Source: Tetrahymena thermophila SB210
Lineage: Eukaryota > Ciliophora > Oligohymenophorea > Hymenostomatida > Tetrahymenidae
Direction of reading: 5' to 3'
Assembly (NCBI RefSeq): GCF_000189635.1
Contig: NW_002476350.1
Location: 1,255 to 65,254, forward strand
DNA: 64,000 nucleotides
Shown one piece after another: positions 52,689 through 64,000 of the stretch; position 1 is the stretch's first letter, and each line of letters begins with the position of its first letter. Under the pieces are notes generated by a model. That model ran no database searches, was not told the DNA's origin, and saw only the letters and a program-made list of their open reading frames with translations. Both the position numbers and the translations under genes were made by a program.

Positions 52689-54483
52689 TCAAACCTTTTT
52701 AACTAAATTAAAATATTCTAAAAAGTTCTCGAAATGAGCAGCACTTTTAATGTAAAACATATCTTCACTAAATTCTTAAGCTTTTTGTCTAGAATTACTT
52801 ACTAACTCCTATTTGACTTCTTTTGGCCTATTAAAAAAAATTATTATTAAAACAATTAAATAAAAATTATTTTACATTTAAACAGCTTTTAAAGTTGCTT
52901 CAACATATTCATCTTCATTTTCACACAAAAACCCGAAATTTTCATTTTAAATAATATCTTTCAAAGGGCCAGCGCTCTTATGTGCTATCGTAATTAATCC
53001 TCCAGCCTTATTTACATTAAAATTCTCTATTAAAATTTTCTCTATATTTCAAATAAAAATCTACCATCATTTCGACGACTGCAATTCCAAAGTGCTCATC
53101 TTTCATAGTGTGCAATCCAATATCACTTTGCTCAAATATTTTCAAAATATCTTTGAAAGATGGATTTTTGATAAATTAAATTTTATCACTAAGATGTCTT
53201 TATTCAACTTCTTTTTTGAGATTGCTTAACAACTACTCGTCATCATCGTTTCTCACAGATCCAACTACTCTCTATTTTTTATGTTAAAACAAGTAATTAG
53301 AATATTTATTTTTATTTAAGGTATTACGAATTATAGTTTATGCTTTTCTTCATCTGTTAATCTCGAAAGCACTCTTTCAAAAACTCTGATTTGCATCATG
53401 TGGTCTTTTTCAGGGCGGAATTAGGCGAAAGACATAATTTGTACAGTTGAATTTTCTTAATTCTTTTCTAACTCAAGTAAAGAAGTAACATTACATGGTG
53501 GATATCTTTTAATAAACATAATTTCTATTATTTCATAAAAATAGATTTTGTTTCAATTTAATTTACAATTTCACTGATTCTGTAATAGTTTCGACTTAAC
53601 GACAAGGAGCCCACAAACTTCTAATATGATCATCTGTCCATGTTGAATTAGTGAAAGTCATATCTACATAATTTCCCATGAATTTGTACATTTTTGTTAA
53701 TATCAAATAGTAGAAAAACTTAATATTAGAAAAGAGTCCAGATTATGCAATAAAGCCTCTATTATTAAAAGATTATTCATTTCTAATGACTTTTTAAATC
53801 ATATCTGAGCTTATAAATGGATAGTGAGTGTATGAGACAACCTTACATCCTAAAAACTTTTTAACAACAATATAGGAAAAGGCAAAACCTGTGGAATCAA
53901 AGAAAATATCAGGTTGGTATTTAAGCAGACATTTAAAAGTATAAATCATTGTTCCAATAGCTTAAAGGATCATAGTAGCTACTCTAAAAGGTTCGAGCAG
54001 TTTTCTACCTGAAACCCTGATAAATTAAATCTTATCTTTAAGCTCAAGAACATTAATATTAAACCTGTCAGTTGCTTTCTTTAAAATATCCTCTCCACTA
54101 ACTTAATCTCCTTTAAATCAATTAATAATTGAATAAAATAGATTTGACTATATTAACATACCTGTGTATATAACCAGTTCAAAATTTTCCCTATATGCTA
54201 CACAATTTAAAAGTGAATAAACCAAACACCATAGAACTTTTTCTCCGCCTCCTGCTGAATTGCTGTTTGAGGAAAAATCATTGTAAAAACAAAAAATCTT
54301 TGATTTGAATTGTGTTAATTACCAATAAGGATGGAAAAATGCTATTTTCAATTTTGAATTCCCTTTATTTCTAATAAACTTTTTTAACCTGACTACAAGC
54401 TTTAGTAAAGTATAAATAGCCAATAGAGGAAGAAATACATATAAAAAGCTGATAATCAAAATTTTAAAAATAAATGAGGCCAT
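52689..54483 (-). CDS. ALG11: GDP-Man:Man3GlcNAc2-PP-dolichol alpha-1,2-mannosyltransferase
   Basis: Adds the fourth and fifth mannoses to the lipid-linked oligosaccharide on the cytosolic face of the ER, for N-glycosylation. Seven exons: 54323-54483, 54162-54262, 53567-54110, 53328-53505, 53065-53271, 52876-53024 and 52689-52827, total 1,479 nt, 492 aa. An N-terminal membrane anchor (ILIISFLYVFLPLLAIYTLL) is followed by the ALG11 hallmark FFHPYCNSAGGGEKVLW across the first splice site. Next come FDSTGFAFSYIV, YTHYPFISSDM, TNSTWTDDHI, YPPCNV, FAQFRPEKDH and the retaining-GT4 EX7E motif EHFGIAVVE (residues 387-395), then HKSAGPLKDII. Exon 4 is taken to start at 53505, because the first AG after the intron shifts the frame; this restores VKLYPPCNV. 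Family and length fit well. Confidence 0.95.
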
Positions 54484-55280
54484 CTTCTTGTTATTCGTCT
54501 TGCAATGATCAATTTACTTAAAACAATAATACTTTTATTTAATTAATTATTGTATTAGTTTTTTTGACGTGTAATAATAATACAAAAAGATTAACTTTCA
54601 ATAGATTTGATAAAGATATTCAAACAAATAAATACATAAATATATTTATTTTTTTTTTCTAAATATTATTTTTTATCAGAATTCATTAAATCCTGATAGT
54701 AATTTATTTAATTAAAAGCATCAAAAATACTTATTTATTAGAAGTATAATTTGCTAACAATAAATTAATATAAACTGTAATTTATTTTTCTGGCTTAAAT
54801 AATTACTTGATCTATAAATATTTAAATACCAATTGTTGCATACTTTAAAAATAAACAAACTTATAAGACAATACAACTAACTAACCAAACATAAATCCAG
54901 ATTTTTATCAAATATTTTTTTATTTTTCTACAATCCTTTAATCATTTTATTTAAATTCCACATCAAAAATCTAAATAAATTCTATTATTATTTTCTCAAA
55001 TTGCTTTCAAATTAGTTATAATTAATTAACCAGAATCTAAATTAAAGGTATTAAAAAATATTTTTATTTGGAATTGAAGTAAAAATCATATTAATTTCTT
55101 TTCTTAAATAAATTCTAAAAATGAATATTTTAATGCTTTTATATAATTTAATGATAAATATACAAAAAAGGTAACTAACCTAAAACATAAATCCAGATTT
55201 TTATTACATATTTTTAAAAATTATTTTAATAATAAATAATAAAAAAATTACTTTTTACTTAAATATTTTATCATTTTATT
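54484..55280. other. Intergenic with diverged repeat
   Basis: No gene. About 54850-55050 is a decayed direct copy of about 55150-55390 (shared CATAAATCCAGATTTTTAT and TTCTCAAATT segments). Confidence 0.6.
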
Positions 55281-55496
55281 TCAATTACTTATCAAGAATT
55301 CAATTAAATTCTATGATTTTTTCTCAAATTTCTTTCTATTTAGCATATGAATTAATTTTTGTCTGAATTCTAAAAGCTTTAACTTGTCTTTTTGCTGCAT
55401 CTCATTCATAAATTGCTTTTGATTTTTTTTTTGATTAAATTATTCAATTTTTTATGAAATAATTTTTTGGTTTTATTAAATAATAAAAATCATCAT
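55281..55496 (-). CDS. Possible small K/Q-rich protein or exon (71 aa)
   Basis: Minus-strand ciliate-code frame from ATG at 55496 to TGA at 55281-55283. The second half is helix-like and charged (NEMQQKDKLKLLEFRQK, HMLNRKKFEKK) and is GC-richer than its surroundings; the first half is nearly pure A/T. It might be the last exon of a longer gene or a relic, since part of it is duplicated in decayed form at about 54.9-55.05 kb. It lies between two minus-strand genes, ALG11 and the membrane protein. No family recognised. Confidence 0.35.
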
Positions 55497-55649
55497 AATA
55501 TTTTAGAAGAATGACTAAAATTAATATAAATTGTTTTGATCATCAAAAGTTATTTTTTTATGATTTAAATTAATGAAATTCTTTTTTTGAGATGATGTTA
55601 TTAAAGTAATATTTCACTTAGACTAATAAGCATAATTATTTTATAAGAT

Positions 55650-56921
55650 TCACAAATGTAGTTTGGGAGATGTATTTTGTTATGTATTTTTTTATGTGCT
55701 TGATTTTTATGGGGAGTCTTACAAAGTTCCGTAAGCTTATTACAAGCTTCTTTTGGAGAAAATATTATCATGTTCACTATTAGTTCCAATTACTTCAGTT
55801 GCAAATGCCTTTAAATAAGGAATTTATTCTTTAGCTGCTAAAATACCCTTCGGAATATAAAATTTATCTAAGTAATCTTGTGTATTGTTTCCATGCTAGT
55901 TAATGTTAAATTCAGTATCATAATATTATTTTTTTTACTATTTCTAACTTACAGAGGATTGAGATTAAAAAGATGTGTTTAATATGTTTTCTTAATTTAC
56001 TGTATTAGGTTTCTATGTTAGTTATTCATAAGTAGTAAAGAAAAAGTTTTTGATTTAAATTATAAGATCTTCATCTTCAAAGAAATATAGAAGCACCATA
56101 GAAAAAATAGATATGACATTTATTTTGGAGTAAATATGAAGTGTGTATTGCAGAGGTTAGCACTATATCTAAGTTGATTATATACTTTTAGGCCCATCGT
56201 ATTCTACAATCACAATGTAGATGAGTAGCATACAAACTGTACAAATTATGATTGTAAATTTAAAACCTCCTCTTAATTTCATTTAGAATTTTGTTTGAAG
56301 ATAGTGTAACAGAAAATTCATAGCAGTGCCAAATAGCGATACTAAAGTATGACCAAATAGCATTAAAAATCGAATTCTTTATGATTGAATTTTAGAGCAA
56401 TCATCTAAATTACCACTTGATAAAATCAGATAGGGGAAGAGAAAATTAGAAGATAAATTTGCTTATCTTGAAGCCATGTCTAAAGGCATTTTAAGCACTG
56501 TCCAAATTTCAATTTCTTTTTTTATAGTAAGAAAAATAATTGATTTCTATACCATGATAACAGAAAGACACTCCTTTGGCTATGAAACAGCAACATTCAT
56601 ACAAATGATAATAATAACTAAGTTGTAAATAAAATTGACTACATAGTTAAGGTAAAAAGAAAATCTAACAAATCTTAAACGAATATAAGCATAAGCTAAA
56701 AACAGTGTATTTATAATAAACATTAAGTAGGAACTGTGATATATCATTTTCATTAATTAATATCCTTCTTGAGTGCAGTAGCCACCCTTCTCTTGATAAA
56801 ATTCTAAGCCTTCCATCCCAATAATTGTACTGTAGATAAAAAATTTCATGTTCTGAAAATTGTAATTGATTGATTTTGTCTTAGGCTCATTAATAGTATC
56901 CTTTTTTAAATATTCTTCCAT
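55650..56921 (-). CDS. Multi-pass membrane protein (423 aa)
   Basis: Unrecognised integral membrane protein. ATG 56921, TGA 55650-55652, 424 codons, no intron. Hydrophobic segments lie near residues 64-83, 92-112, 120-133, 185-208, 222-241 and 267-281, with a weaker one near 158-170, so six or seven passes are likely. A 60-residue N-terminal region with two Cys-containing turns (GGYCTQEGY, KECLSV) precedes and separates them. After residue 300 comes a long soluble tail, rich in N, Q, S and T and ending with many Gln codons (QNTSPKLHL). The layout of several helices and a polar cytosolic tail is compatible with a ciliate seven-helix receptor, but no receptor signature is visible, so no function is claimed. 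Confidence 0.85.
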
Positions 56922-57900
56922 TAAAAAATTTTAAATTTCAAAAATTTATTTTGTTTAATACTTGTTCCCAAAAACAAAGACAATGAAAACTTTCTTAAAA
57001 CAAACTAAAAACTCTAATCAAATATAAAAAAATAATAAAATTAAAAGATATTTAATGTCATTATTGCATTTAACTTTTTACCGTTAATTTTAAGCTAAAT
57101 ATTAAATATATTTTAGTATTTTCTTTTCAGTTTCTGTTGATTGAAATTTTATTTAAAATATTTTTGAAATTAAGCCATTTATAATCATTTTAATTTGATT
57201 AAAATATATTTCATAAATCAATAGAATCAATAAAAACAACTTTTTAATTATAGAATTTCATAAAATAAAGAATGTTTTAAAGGATAAAATTGAGGGTTTT
57301 AATGCTCATTCATTTTCTAAGTAATATAAATTGATATTTAATTGTAAAAAATTAAAATAAAATAAATGAAGATGATAATTTTTTTAGCAAATTGATAAAT
57401 TTTAAATTAATTAATTTAAAAATGCTTTTTTATATTTAATTTTATTCTAAAATAAAAAATGGTAGTCAATCAAATTTATTGCTGAAAAATTAATTGAGTT
57501 AAACAAGAATAATAAAATTATTTTTATCTTAAAAATGATTGAAATTTTTATTTAATCATACTAAATTTAAATCATTTTTATTTGGTTTTTAAAATTTTTA
57601 TTCTAAAATAAAAATGGCTGCAAATAAAAAATAATTAAATAAATAAATAAATTATAATTAATTGATTCTAAAGAGTTGGTAGAAGGAGTATTAGAAAAAG
57701 TTAGCTATAAGAATAATGAGCATTTAAATTATATTCTAGGGCCAAAACAAAATAGAATGAAGGACTGATAAAGAATAAATATAAAATTAGTCAAAAATTA
57801 ATAGCGAAAGTATTAAGCTAAATAATTATAATTATTCTTATTTTAATTGAAATTAAAACAAATAAATCAAATATATATCCAAGTCAACTTAACTATTAAA
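56922..57900. other. Divergent intergenic region
   Basis: Shared upstream region of the membrane-protein gene (minus) and NOP10 (plus). AT-rich; no motif identified. Confidence 0.6.
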
Positions 57901-58196
57901 ATGCATCTTAGATTCTACCTCGACGAAAATGGTAAAAGAGTTTACACTCTCAAGACCATCAACGATGAAAACGTTTAAACCCTCAATGCCCATCCTGGTA
58001 ATTAACTACTCTTGATTAGCTTTTAATGCCTAATATATTCAATAATTTATTTATTTATTTTCACGTTATTAATTTTTTATTAATAAATTAAAAAACAGCT
58101 CGTTTCAGCCCTGATGACAACTACCAAAAGGAAAGATACGAATGCAAGAAGAGATACAATTTACTTCCTACCTAACAACCTGAACTTAAGCTCTGA
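57901..58196 (+). CDS. NOP10: H/ACA ribonucleoprotein subunit NOP10 (64 aa)
   Basis: Small subunit of the H/ACA snoRNP (with dyskerin/Cbf5, Nhp2 and Gar1) that guides pseudouridylation of rRNA and snRNA in the nucleolus and is part of some telomerase RNPs. Two exons, 57901-57997 and 58099-58196, separated by a 101-nt intron (GTAATT...AACAG, phase 1). The start MHLRFYLDENGKRVYTLK and the invariant junction HPARFSPDDNY, then KKRYNLLPTQQP, match the eukaryotic family throughout. The 64-residue length is typical. As in other eukaryotes, and unlike archaeal Nop10, the zinc-binding cysteines are not conserved. TGA at 58194-58196 is followed at once by AT-rich 3' sequence. Confidence 0.97.
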
Positions 58197-59133
58197 GTGA
58201 CTAGATAAATAGATAATTTATAATAAAGCGATTTTGCGTCAATTAAATAGTAACTATATAAAGTGTAAACAATACTAAAATATAAAGATTGAGGGAATAG
58301 GCATCTAAACAGATAAAAATATATGCATAATTCAAAAATAGTGAGTGAGAGACAGCAATTCAATTAATTTGATTTTTAAGCAGCAATAAATAAATATTTT
58401 ACTTCAAAGCAAATATTATTAATATCTTATAAAAAAATAAATTATAATAAAAACACTATTTAAATTGTATTTACCTGCTAGTTTTGTTTTATGTATCTAT
58501 TCAAATCTTTTATTTTATATTCTCTCATCATTCAATTACAATGTTTATATCATTCAAAATGATTTCTGTTTATTAAATTCTATTTTTAGTTTACTTTTGA
58601 ATCTTATTAAAATATTTTATATGTTGTTGGTAATTAATTATTAAAGACCAATTAGCATTCAATTTTTTATAGAAATCTAGTTTGTTTTTTTCAAGTTAAT
58701 TTGATTGATTATGCTTTTGTATGATACTCAATTAATTTACTGAATTTAATTTTAATAAAATTGTTTTTAAATTACTACAGTAACTCTAATATATCATATA
58801 TATATAAAAAATAATATTAAATGGTAGATTCTTTTTAAATAAAAAGATAAGATTGTTTAGATTATTAGATTTGTAAATATATATTTTCATATAACTTTAA
58901 AGATGTTTTTTTAGTCAAAATCATACTTAAATAATTATTGCAAAAATATTTTTTTTATTATTAGTAAGCAATTCATAGATTATATTTGAAAAATAGTAGT
59001 AGATTAAAATCGTTTACTCTATATTTATTCTGTATTTATTTATACACTTTATATAAATTATAAGAAAAGGGAACATAATTATTTTTTAATTTCAGATAAC
59101 TCATAAAAAATTAAAAAAGTGTTATAAATGTCA
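58197..59133. other. Intergenic
   Basis: Convergent 3' region between NOP10 (+) and the LRR gene (-). No gene seen. Confidence 0.6.
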
Positions 59134-62100
59134 TCAAAAAATGATATAATATTTTACTATTCTCTTAATTTTTTTCAGTTAGCTACTTAATAATAATCTA
59201 TTTTGTAGATCAACTCCATTGAAGCTTTTGATAAAATTAAAATTATTTATTGAGTGAAAATAAAATAAAATCAAATCAAAAATTTTGCTAAAAAGTGTTA
59301 ACAATAAAAATATTCACATCAAATATTAATAACAATTTTATCAAATTATTCTAAAAGTAAAAAAATAATCTTACCATATTTGGATGTTTAACATGCAAAG
59401 ATTTTTACAATTTGCAAGAACTTTGCATAAATTTTTAGCTCCTTTATCTTGAATGTTATTATTTCTGATAATTAATTAAAAAAATATTAAATGATTTATT
59501 CAACAAATTAAAATTTTTTTTATTAAATTAGAACAAAGTTTTTCATATCAATTTGAATAAAAATAAAATGATTTTTACTCTAATATTAATGTTAATGCAT
59601 AAAGACTGCTGCATTATGTTAAACCCTAATAAACCGATAAAGCTCCATCATCACCTATTTCATTATTTCTATTAATTAATTTAAAATTAATATTATATAT
59701 TATTTTTTTTAAATATTTTCTAAATCAAATAAAAACTTCTTATTTTTTTAAATTAATTTACCTCAAATCTAGGTACAAATTTGATATTCTAGTCCAGTTT
59801 TTTAAAACAGAGCCAAATTCTAATGCTCCAATAGTCTGAATCATATTATTACTTTTATAGTAATCAAAGAATAAAAAATAAAATAATTATTTCAGAGAAA
59901 ATTTAAAATAAAAAAATTTAATTTTTATCAATTAAAATTAATTTAAAAATAAAATAATTATTAATTTTACCCCACATAAAGTTTTAAAATGGAGAGACAA
60001 GTAAAATTAGAAATAGCTTTCCCTATGCTTGTTATACCTTGAGCTCCAATTGAATTATCACTTTAATTAACAGTTTATAAAATTTTAAGCTTAGATATTT
60101 ATGAAATAAAATTTTTCTTAAATAATTATAATATACATTAAGCAATAGCCGTTCATAAAGAATATTAAATCCCAATCAGAAAAGTTAAAAAAAAATATTT
60201 AAAGAATTTAATTAATGATTAATGAATAAAAATGATTTAAAATAAGGATAAACTATTTACCCTATCTATAAATCTAATACTTCAAGTGATGAACAATTTG
60301 ATAAACCATAAATTAAATTTGATGTCCCTTAAGTCCCAATAATATTTTAGCTTTTAATTAAATGATTAAATTTAAATCTAAATATTTTAATGATTAAATG
60401 ATATGTTCTCTAATTAACTTCTATATTGAAAAAGTTAATCAATAAAGATACCCTAAATAAAAATAAAAATGTGTTTGTTTTACTTTAAACATAATTCCAA
60501 ACTCTATAGATTAGCACATTATGCTAAAGAAGAACCTAAGTAAAACGCCCCTTTTTCTTCTACTTTATTTTTTCTTTTAAAATATTGTTTTAATTTAGCT
60601 TTTATTAATTATTTTGTATCTAATATGCATTTCATTTTTTATAAGTGATTTAAATTTTAAAGAAAAAAGAAGATAAAATTATTAATTTAAATATAAAAAA
60701 TAAAAATTAAATTTTTCAATACATTTATTTTATTGTTTGCAGTTATTTTTATTTTTATATTATTTTTGAAAAAAATAGACAATTCTTATTAATAATTTAA
60801 ATAAATTAAAGTTAAATTAATATAATACTCAAATTAAAATTTTTCAAATATTCACTTATTTTATAATTTATTCTTTGCTTTAAATTACAAAAGAGATAGA
60901 TGCCAATAATAGAAAAAATATAAATTACTCAAGAGAGAGTTTTAGTTTGGAGAGATTAGTTAATTTAGATAAAGAACATGCCAAATCTGATACACCTTAT
61001 GATCCAATTTCATTAACCCTTTTATTTATTTTTAAATGAATTAAAATAATATTTTTCTATTACATAATAAATAGTATAAAAACAAACTGAGTAATTAATA
61101 TTTTGATAGTTTGTTTATTTTCAATTGTTTTTTTTTAATTATTAAAAGTTTAATTAAATTAATTTATGTTGTTTACATAAGATATAGTTCTAAATTTGAT
61201 ATATTAGTACAATTATTCAATTCTGAGCTTAAACATGATACACCTTCATCTCCTAGTTTACTACTGCTTTATTTTAATGATGAAATCAATTTTAGAAATG
61301 AATACTAAAATAAAAAACAAAAAAATTCTATTGAATTTATTATTATTTTACTGTAACAATAAGTTTAATCTAGAAAGATATTTGCATTTTGATAAAGAAG
61401 AGCCTAAATTTTTAATACCTTCAATACCTATTTAATTGCCCCTTTGTTATTTATTGATAAAAGTATTTTTTTTTAAATTCTTGTTTATAAAATTAAATGC
61501 TGAAAAAAATAAAAATAAGTTTTGTTTTTAAATTTATAAATTATTAATTTTACATTAAAGTTTTGAAAAATTATTTAAATTATATAATAAAATTATGATT
61601 ACACTAAATTAAGATACAAATCTGATAGATTTGGACAATTTACTAAAGAAAATGCTAAAAGTGAAATGCCTTCATCTCCTAATCTTTATTTACTTTGAGA
61701 AAATAAAATTTTTTATTTTATTAATTTATAAAATAGAAAAATCAAATTCTAAACAAAAATTAATAGATTTTAAATTTAATCTTTAAAAATTTTTTTTAGA
61801 AAATATTTTTCATTTTAAAAATAAAACAGAAAATTTTATATTTAAAAATAATAATTAATTTTACCTCAATAATAATTTCAAAGTTTAAAGTTGATAGCAA
61901 TTTTCAAGAGCAAAACCTAAAGTTTGTATGTCTTATAGTTTTATTTCATTTGTTCTAGATAGATATAAAATATTATAAAAAATGTATCTAAAATAAACAA
62001 TTAAACAAACTAATATAAAAATTAAGATATTTTAATAAATAAAATAATTTTACTAGAAATTAATAATTAAAACTGTGAGATTTGTACATTTAATTATAGC

Positions 62101-62187
62101 TGAACTTAAGTTCTTAATATCTTGTTCATCTGCTTCCTCTTAGCTTTGAGTGTTTGTTTGCAATAAATTAAGAAAAAGTTATTTCAT
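59134..62187 (-). CDS. Leucine-rich-repeat protein, one repeat per 90-nt exon (404 aa)
   Basis: Probable protein-interaction scaffold of the ribonuclease-inhibitor-like LRR type common in ciliates. Thirteen exons: 62054-62187, 61865-61954, 61603-61692, 61352-61441, 61177-61266, 60929-61018, 60484-60573, 60261-60350, 59971-60060, 59762-59851, 59579-59668, 59375-59464 and 59134-59224 (1,215 nt). ATG 62187, TGA 59134-59136. Exons 2 to 12 are each exactly 90 nt, all bounded by phase-2 introns (85-355 nt), and each encodes one 30-residue repeat of the form N.IGD.G...L...L.NC.NLS.L.L.L, for example LGDEGVSCLSSELNNCTNIS. The first exon holds a half-conserved repeat and the last a short basic cap (SSQLKKIKRIVKYY). 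No kinase or membrane domain is attached. Confidence 0.9.
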
Positions 62188-63199
62188 TTTATTTCAAGAA
62201 AGAAACAAATAATAATTAAATAATAAATTAACATTTTTTTAAGAAATGAATGAAATAAATAATTTTTTTTCTAAAAATATTTTTATAAGCTGAAATTTAT
62301 TTTACAGCAGCATTTAAATATATATAATTATCTATTTAATTATTATTTGTTAAAATTAATTTACTTTAATTTAATCATAACTTTATATTGTGATGATAGT
62401 GAAGAGTTAAGAAACTTTTTTTTTAGAAAAATTAATATTATTATCATTTTTTAAAGATAATTTTATACATCTTTTAAATGACCATAGTATTATAGTTTTT
62501 AATCCATTCTATATTTTAACTTTGTATTATTTGCTATTTTTTTATTTACTTGTTTAGTATTTTTAATTCATAATATTTGTTTTTATTTTATAAAAAATTA
62601 GATAATTTTACCTATAAAACAAAGTAAACTAAATTAAATTAAACAATTTTTGTATTTAAATCCAAATTTTTTTTTTTCTTTTTTTGCTAAATTTAATATT
62701 CTAAGTTTGAAATTTGATTGAAATATAATATGAAAATGTAGAATCATTTATTTAAATTAATTAATTATAATATTTTTTTTTGTTGGTTGTTAATTTGATT
62801 ACTTTTATTTTATTAAATATATAATAATATAAAAATTAGATATATTTTAATTTATTGTGAGATGTTTAATTTTTGTAGGTATAATAAGAAGTTTATTTTA
62901 AGCAATAGCTCAAATATAAAAAATTAAAAATTTAATTATAGGAATAAAAGAATAAAGTAATACTCAAAAAGGAAGTATGTATGTGATCAATATTTAACTT
63001 AATTAAAATTTCATATGTAATTCGATACTTACATTTAAAATAAAATAATAGATTAGAAGGCAAATATTAAATCTTTATTAAAAAAATATATACTTATTCA
63101 AGGTATTTATTAATAAATCAATTATCTGATTGGATAAGAAAAATAAGTATTGATTATTAGAAAGGAGATCAAAACCAAAATATTTAATTAATTAACTAT
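62188..63199. other. Intergenic 5' of the LRR gene
   Basis: About 1 kb of AT-rich DNA with long T runs; no further LRR exon recognised here. Confidence 0.5.
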
Positions 63200-63480
63200 T
63201 TTGATAGCAATACATAAGAAAGTAGAATATACGAAAATAAAAATTATTAGTATTTTATAAAATATATACATAAAGAATTCACATGAACTAGCTGCACCAT
63301 TATCCTGCAAATTTAAGTTCTGTTTACATTCAAAAGAGGTAAAAAAAAGAATGTTTATTTTTATCATCAATAGAGTATTTTACATATTATATAAGGAATT
63401 ATGAACTCCATAAGAATAAGCTAAATGATATAGAGTTTAAGTAAAGATCAACATTCATTAAATCTGTTTCTCCTTCTCCT
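63200..63480 (-). pseudogene. Possible decayed LRR exons
   Basis: Two short minus-strand stretches keep the LRR spacing. One, near 63270-63320, reads LNLQDNGAASSCEFF. The other, near 63400-63475, follows a GATAG acceptor-like site and reads IGEGETDLMNVDLYLNS. The leucine positions fit, but the asparagine/cysteine consensus is lost and no clean 90-nt exon can be drawn. They may be remnants of a neighbouring copy of the LRR gene, or chance. Confidence 0.3.
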
Positions 63481-63579
63481 ATCAGTATAATAAATAAAGT
63501 ATATAATTAATGAAGTTTTAAATTTAAGTCTAATTGTTTTTTAACATTTTTATTATAGCCATAAAGCAAGAATTTTGTG

Positions 63580-64000
63580 ATGAGTGGTAATTAATTAATG
63601 ATTGAAAGCAATAATTATGATTAACAGCTTTTTTCATTTGAAAAGAAAAAAATAATAAAATTAAGAGAGAAAATACAAGACTTCTTGATAAACTTATTTA
63701 GATTTCTTAGAGAAATCCAGAATATAAAGTAAAATATTATTTTTTATGGAAACATTTAAAAGATTTTACTTAAAATACTATTTAAATTAATTCAATATAT
63801 GCTTTATTATGAATTAAAAATATTGATAGAGATTTAAGAGTTAAAACCAGTCTTAAGATACTCACTCCAAATCTTTCAATTATAGGAAAACAGAAACTCA
63901 AAAAATATACCAAGAAAACTAAAGATTAGCCAACAGGTTACTAACCGCGTAATATATTTAAGTTGATTATTATAATTCAAATAATAATCGATTTACCAAA
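63580..64000 (+). CDS. CFAP97/KIAA1430-like ciliary protein, 5' part
   Basis: Partial; runs off the right edge. Proposed exons: 63580-63586 (a 7-nt first exon, ATGAGTG), 63646-63728, then 63830 onward. The frame stays open to 64000; a GT at 63949 could instead end exon 3 there. Exon 2 gives KIKRENTRLLDKLIQISQRN and exon 3 gives NYRKTETQKIYQENQRLANR. These are the two successive (R/Q)EN.RLL..(K/R)L motifs, in the order and spacing of the CFAP97 (KIAA1430/hemingway) domain found in cilium- and flagellum-associated proteins. Family knowledge supports a role in axoneme assembly. The tiny first exon is chosen because it supplies an ATG in the right phase; an upstream start cannot be excluded. Confidence 0.6.

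Noticed and set aside
58172-58363. Minus-strand 63-codon frame
   Set aside because: Overlaps the end of NOP10 on the other strand and AT-rich 3' DNA; no recognisable protein.
61111-61435. Two overlapping plus-strand frames of 65-66 codons
   Set aside because: They lie antisense to LRR exons and introns; the minus strand has the 90-nt exon pattern.
1-64000. Telomere repeats (G4T2 type) or Tetrahymena chromosome-breakage sequence
   Set aside because: Neither repeat arrays nor the 15-bp breakage consensus were seen on either strand while reading.

Overview
The window reads as nuclear DNA of a Tetrahymena-like ciliate. It is roughly 80% A+T, and every convincing reading frame uses TAA and TAG as sense codons (glutamine) with TGA as the only stop. 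Introns are AT-rich GT...AG, and starts sit in A-rich context. Under the standard code almost nothing stays open; under the ciliate code at least fifteen intact genes appear. Products below were read by hand with TAA/TAG = Q and exon joins chosen by frame and splice sites; nothing was searched against a database.

Region 1 (1 to about 36.4 kb) is gene-poor repetitive DNA carrying one family of short intronless genes, all on the minus strand. Seven intact members of 210-216 codons lie at 146-787, 4187-4819, 10670-11320, 15797-16429, 22405-23052, 26582-27232 and 35398-36039. One member has lost its 5' end (31837-32332), and four are decayed relics (about 7.3, 14.3, 18.8 and 30.4 kb). The array has grown at several scales: units of about 5-6 kb, each a gene plus flanks, inside a diverged direct duplication of about 13-15 kb (about 8.2-23.35 kb versus 23.57-36.35 kb), plus smaller local duplications. 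The second large copy lacks 2,990 bp, and that deletion beheaded one gene. The protein family has no function I can name. Its conserved core (SKNNICKN...KAFFAYLLD...HPRYGKAFEF.LTFEAE.WL.KSKV...LKLCC) looks like a ciliate-specific domain.

Region 2 (about 37.7-42.2 kb) holds two tandem minus-strand paralogues of about 600 aa. Each is a head-to-tail fusion of two NmrA-like Rossmann domains behind an MGC acylation signal. The downstream paralogue has a Gly-to-Glu change in both dinucleotide-binding motifs.

Region 3 (44.7-64 kb) is ordinary, gene-rich ciliate chromosome. In order it holds an unrecognised 531-aa protein (+), a Ras-like GTPase with a CAAX box (-), an 11-exon coiled-coil protein (-), the ER mannosyltransferase ALG11 in seven exons (-), a multi-pass membrane protein (-), the H/ACA snoRNP protein NOP10 (+), a leucine-rich-repeat protein in which eleven consecutive repeats each occupy one 90-nt exon (-), and, running off the right edge, a CFAP97-like ciliary gene (+).

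The known genes are housekeeping or ciliary and show no operon-like link. No tRNA, rRNA, telomere repeat, chromosome-breakage sequence, CRISPR array or transposase was recognised. The most unusual features are the nested array of the short-protein family with its shared flanking motifs, the one-repeat-per-exon LRR gene, and the doubled NmrA proteins.
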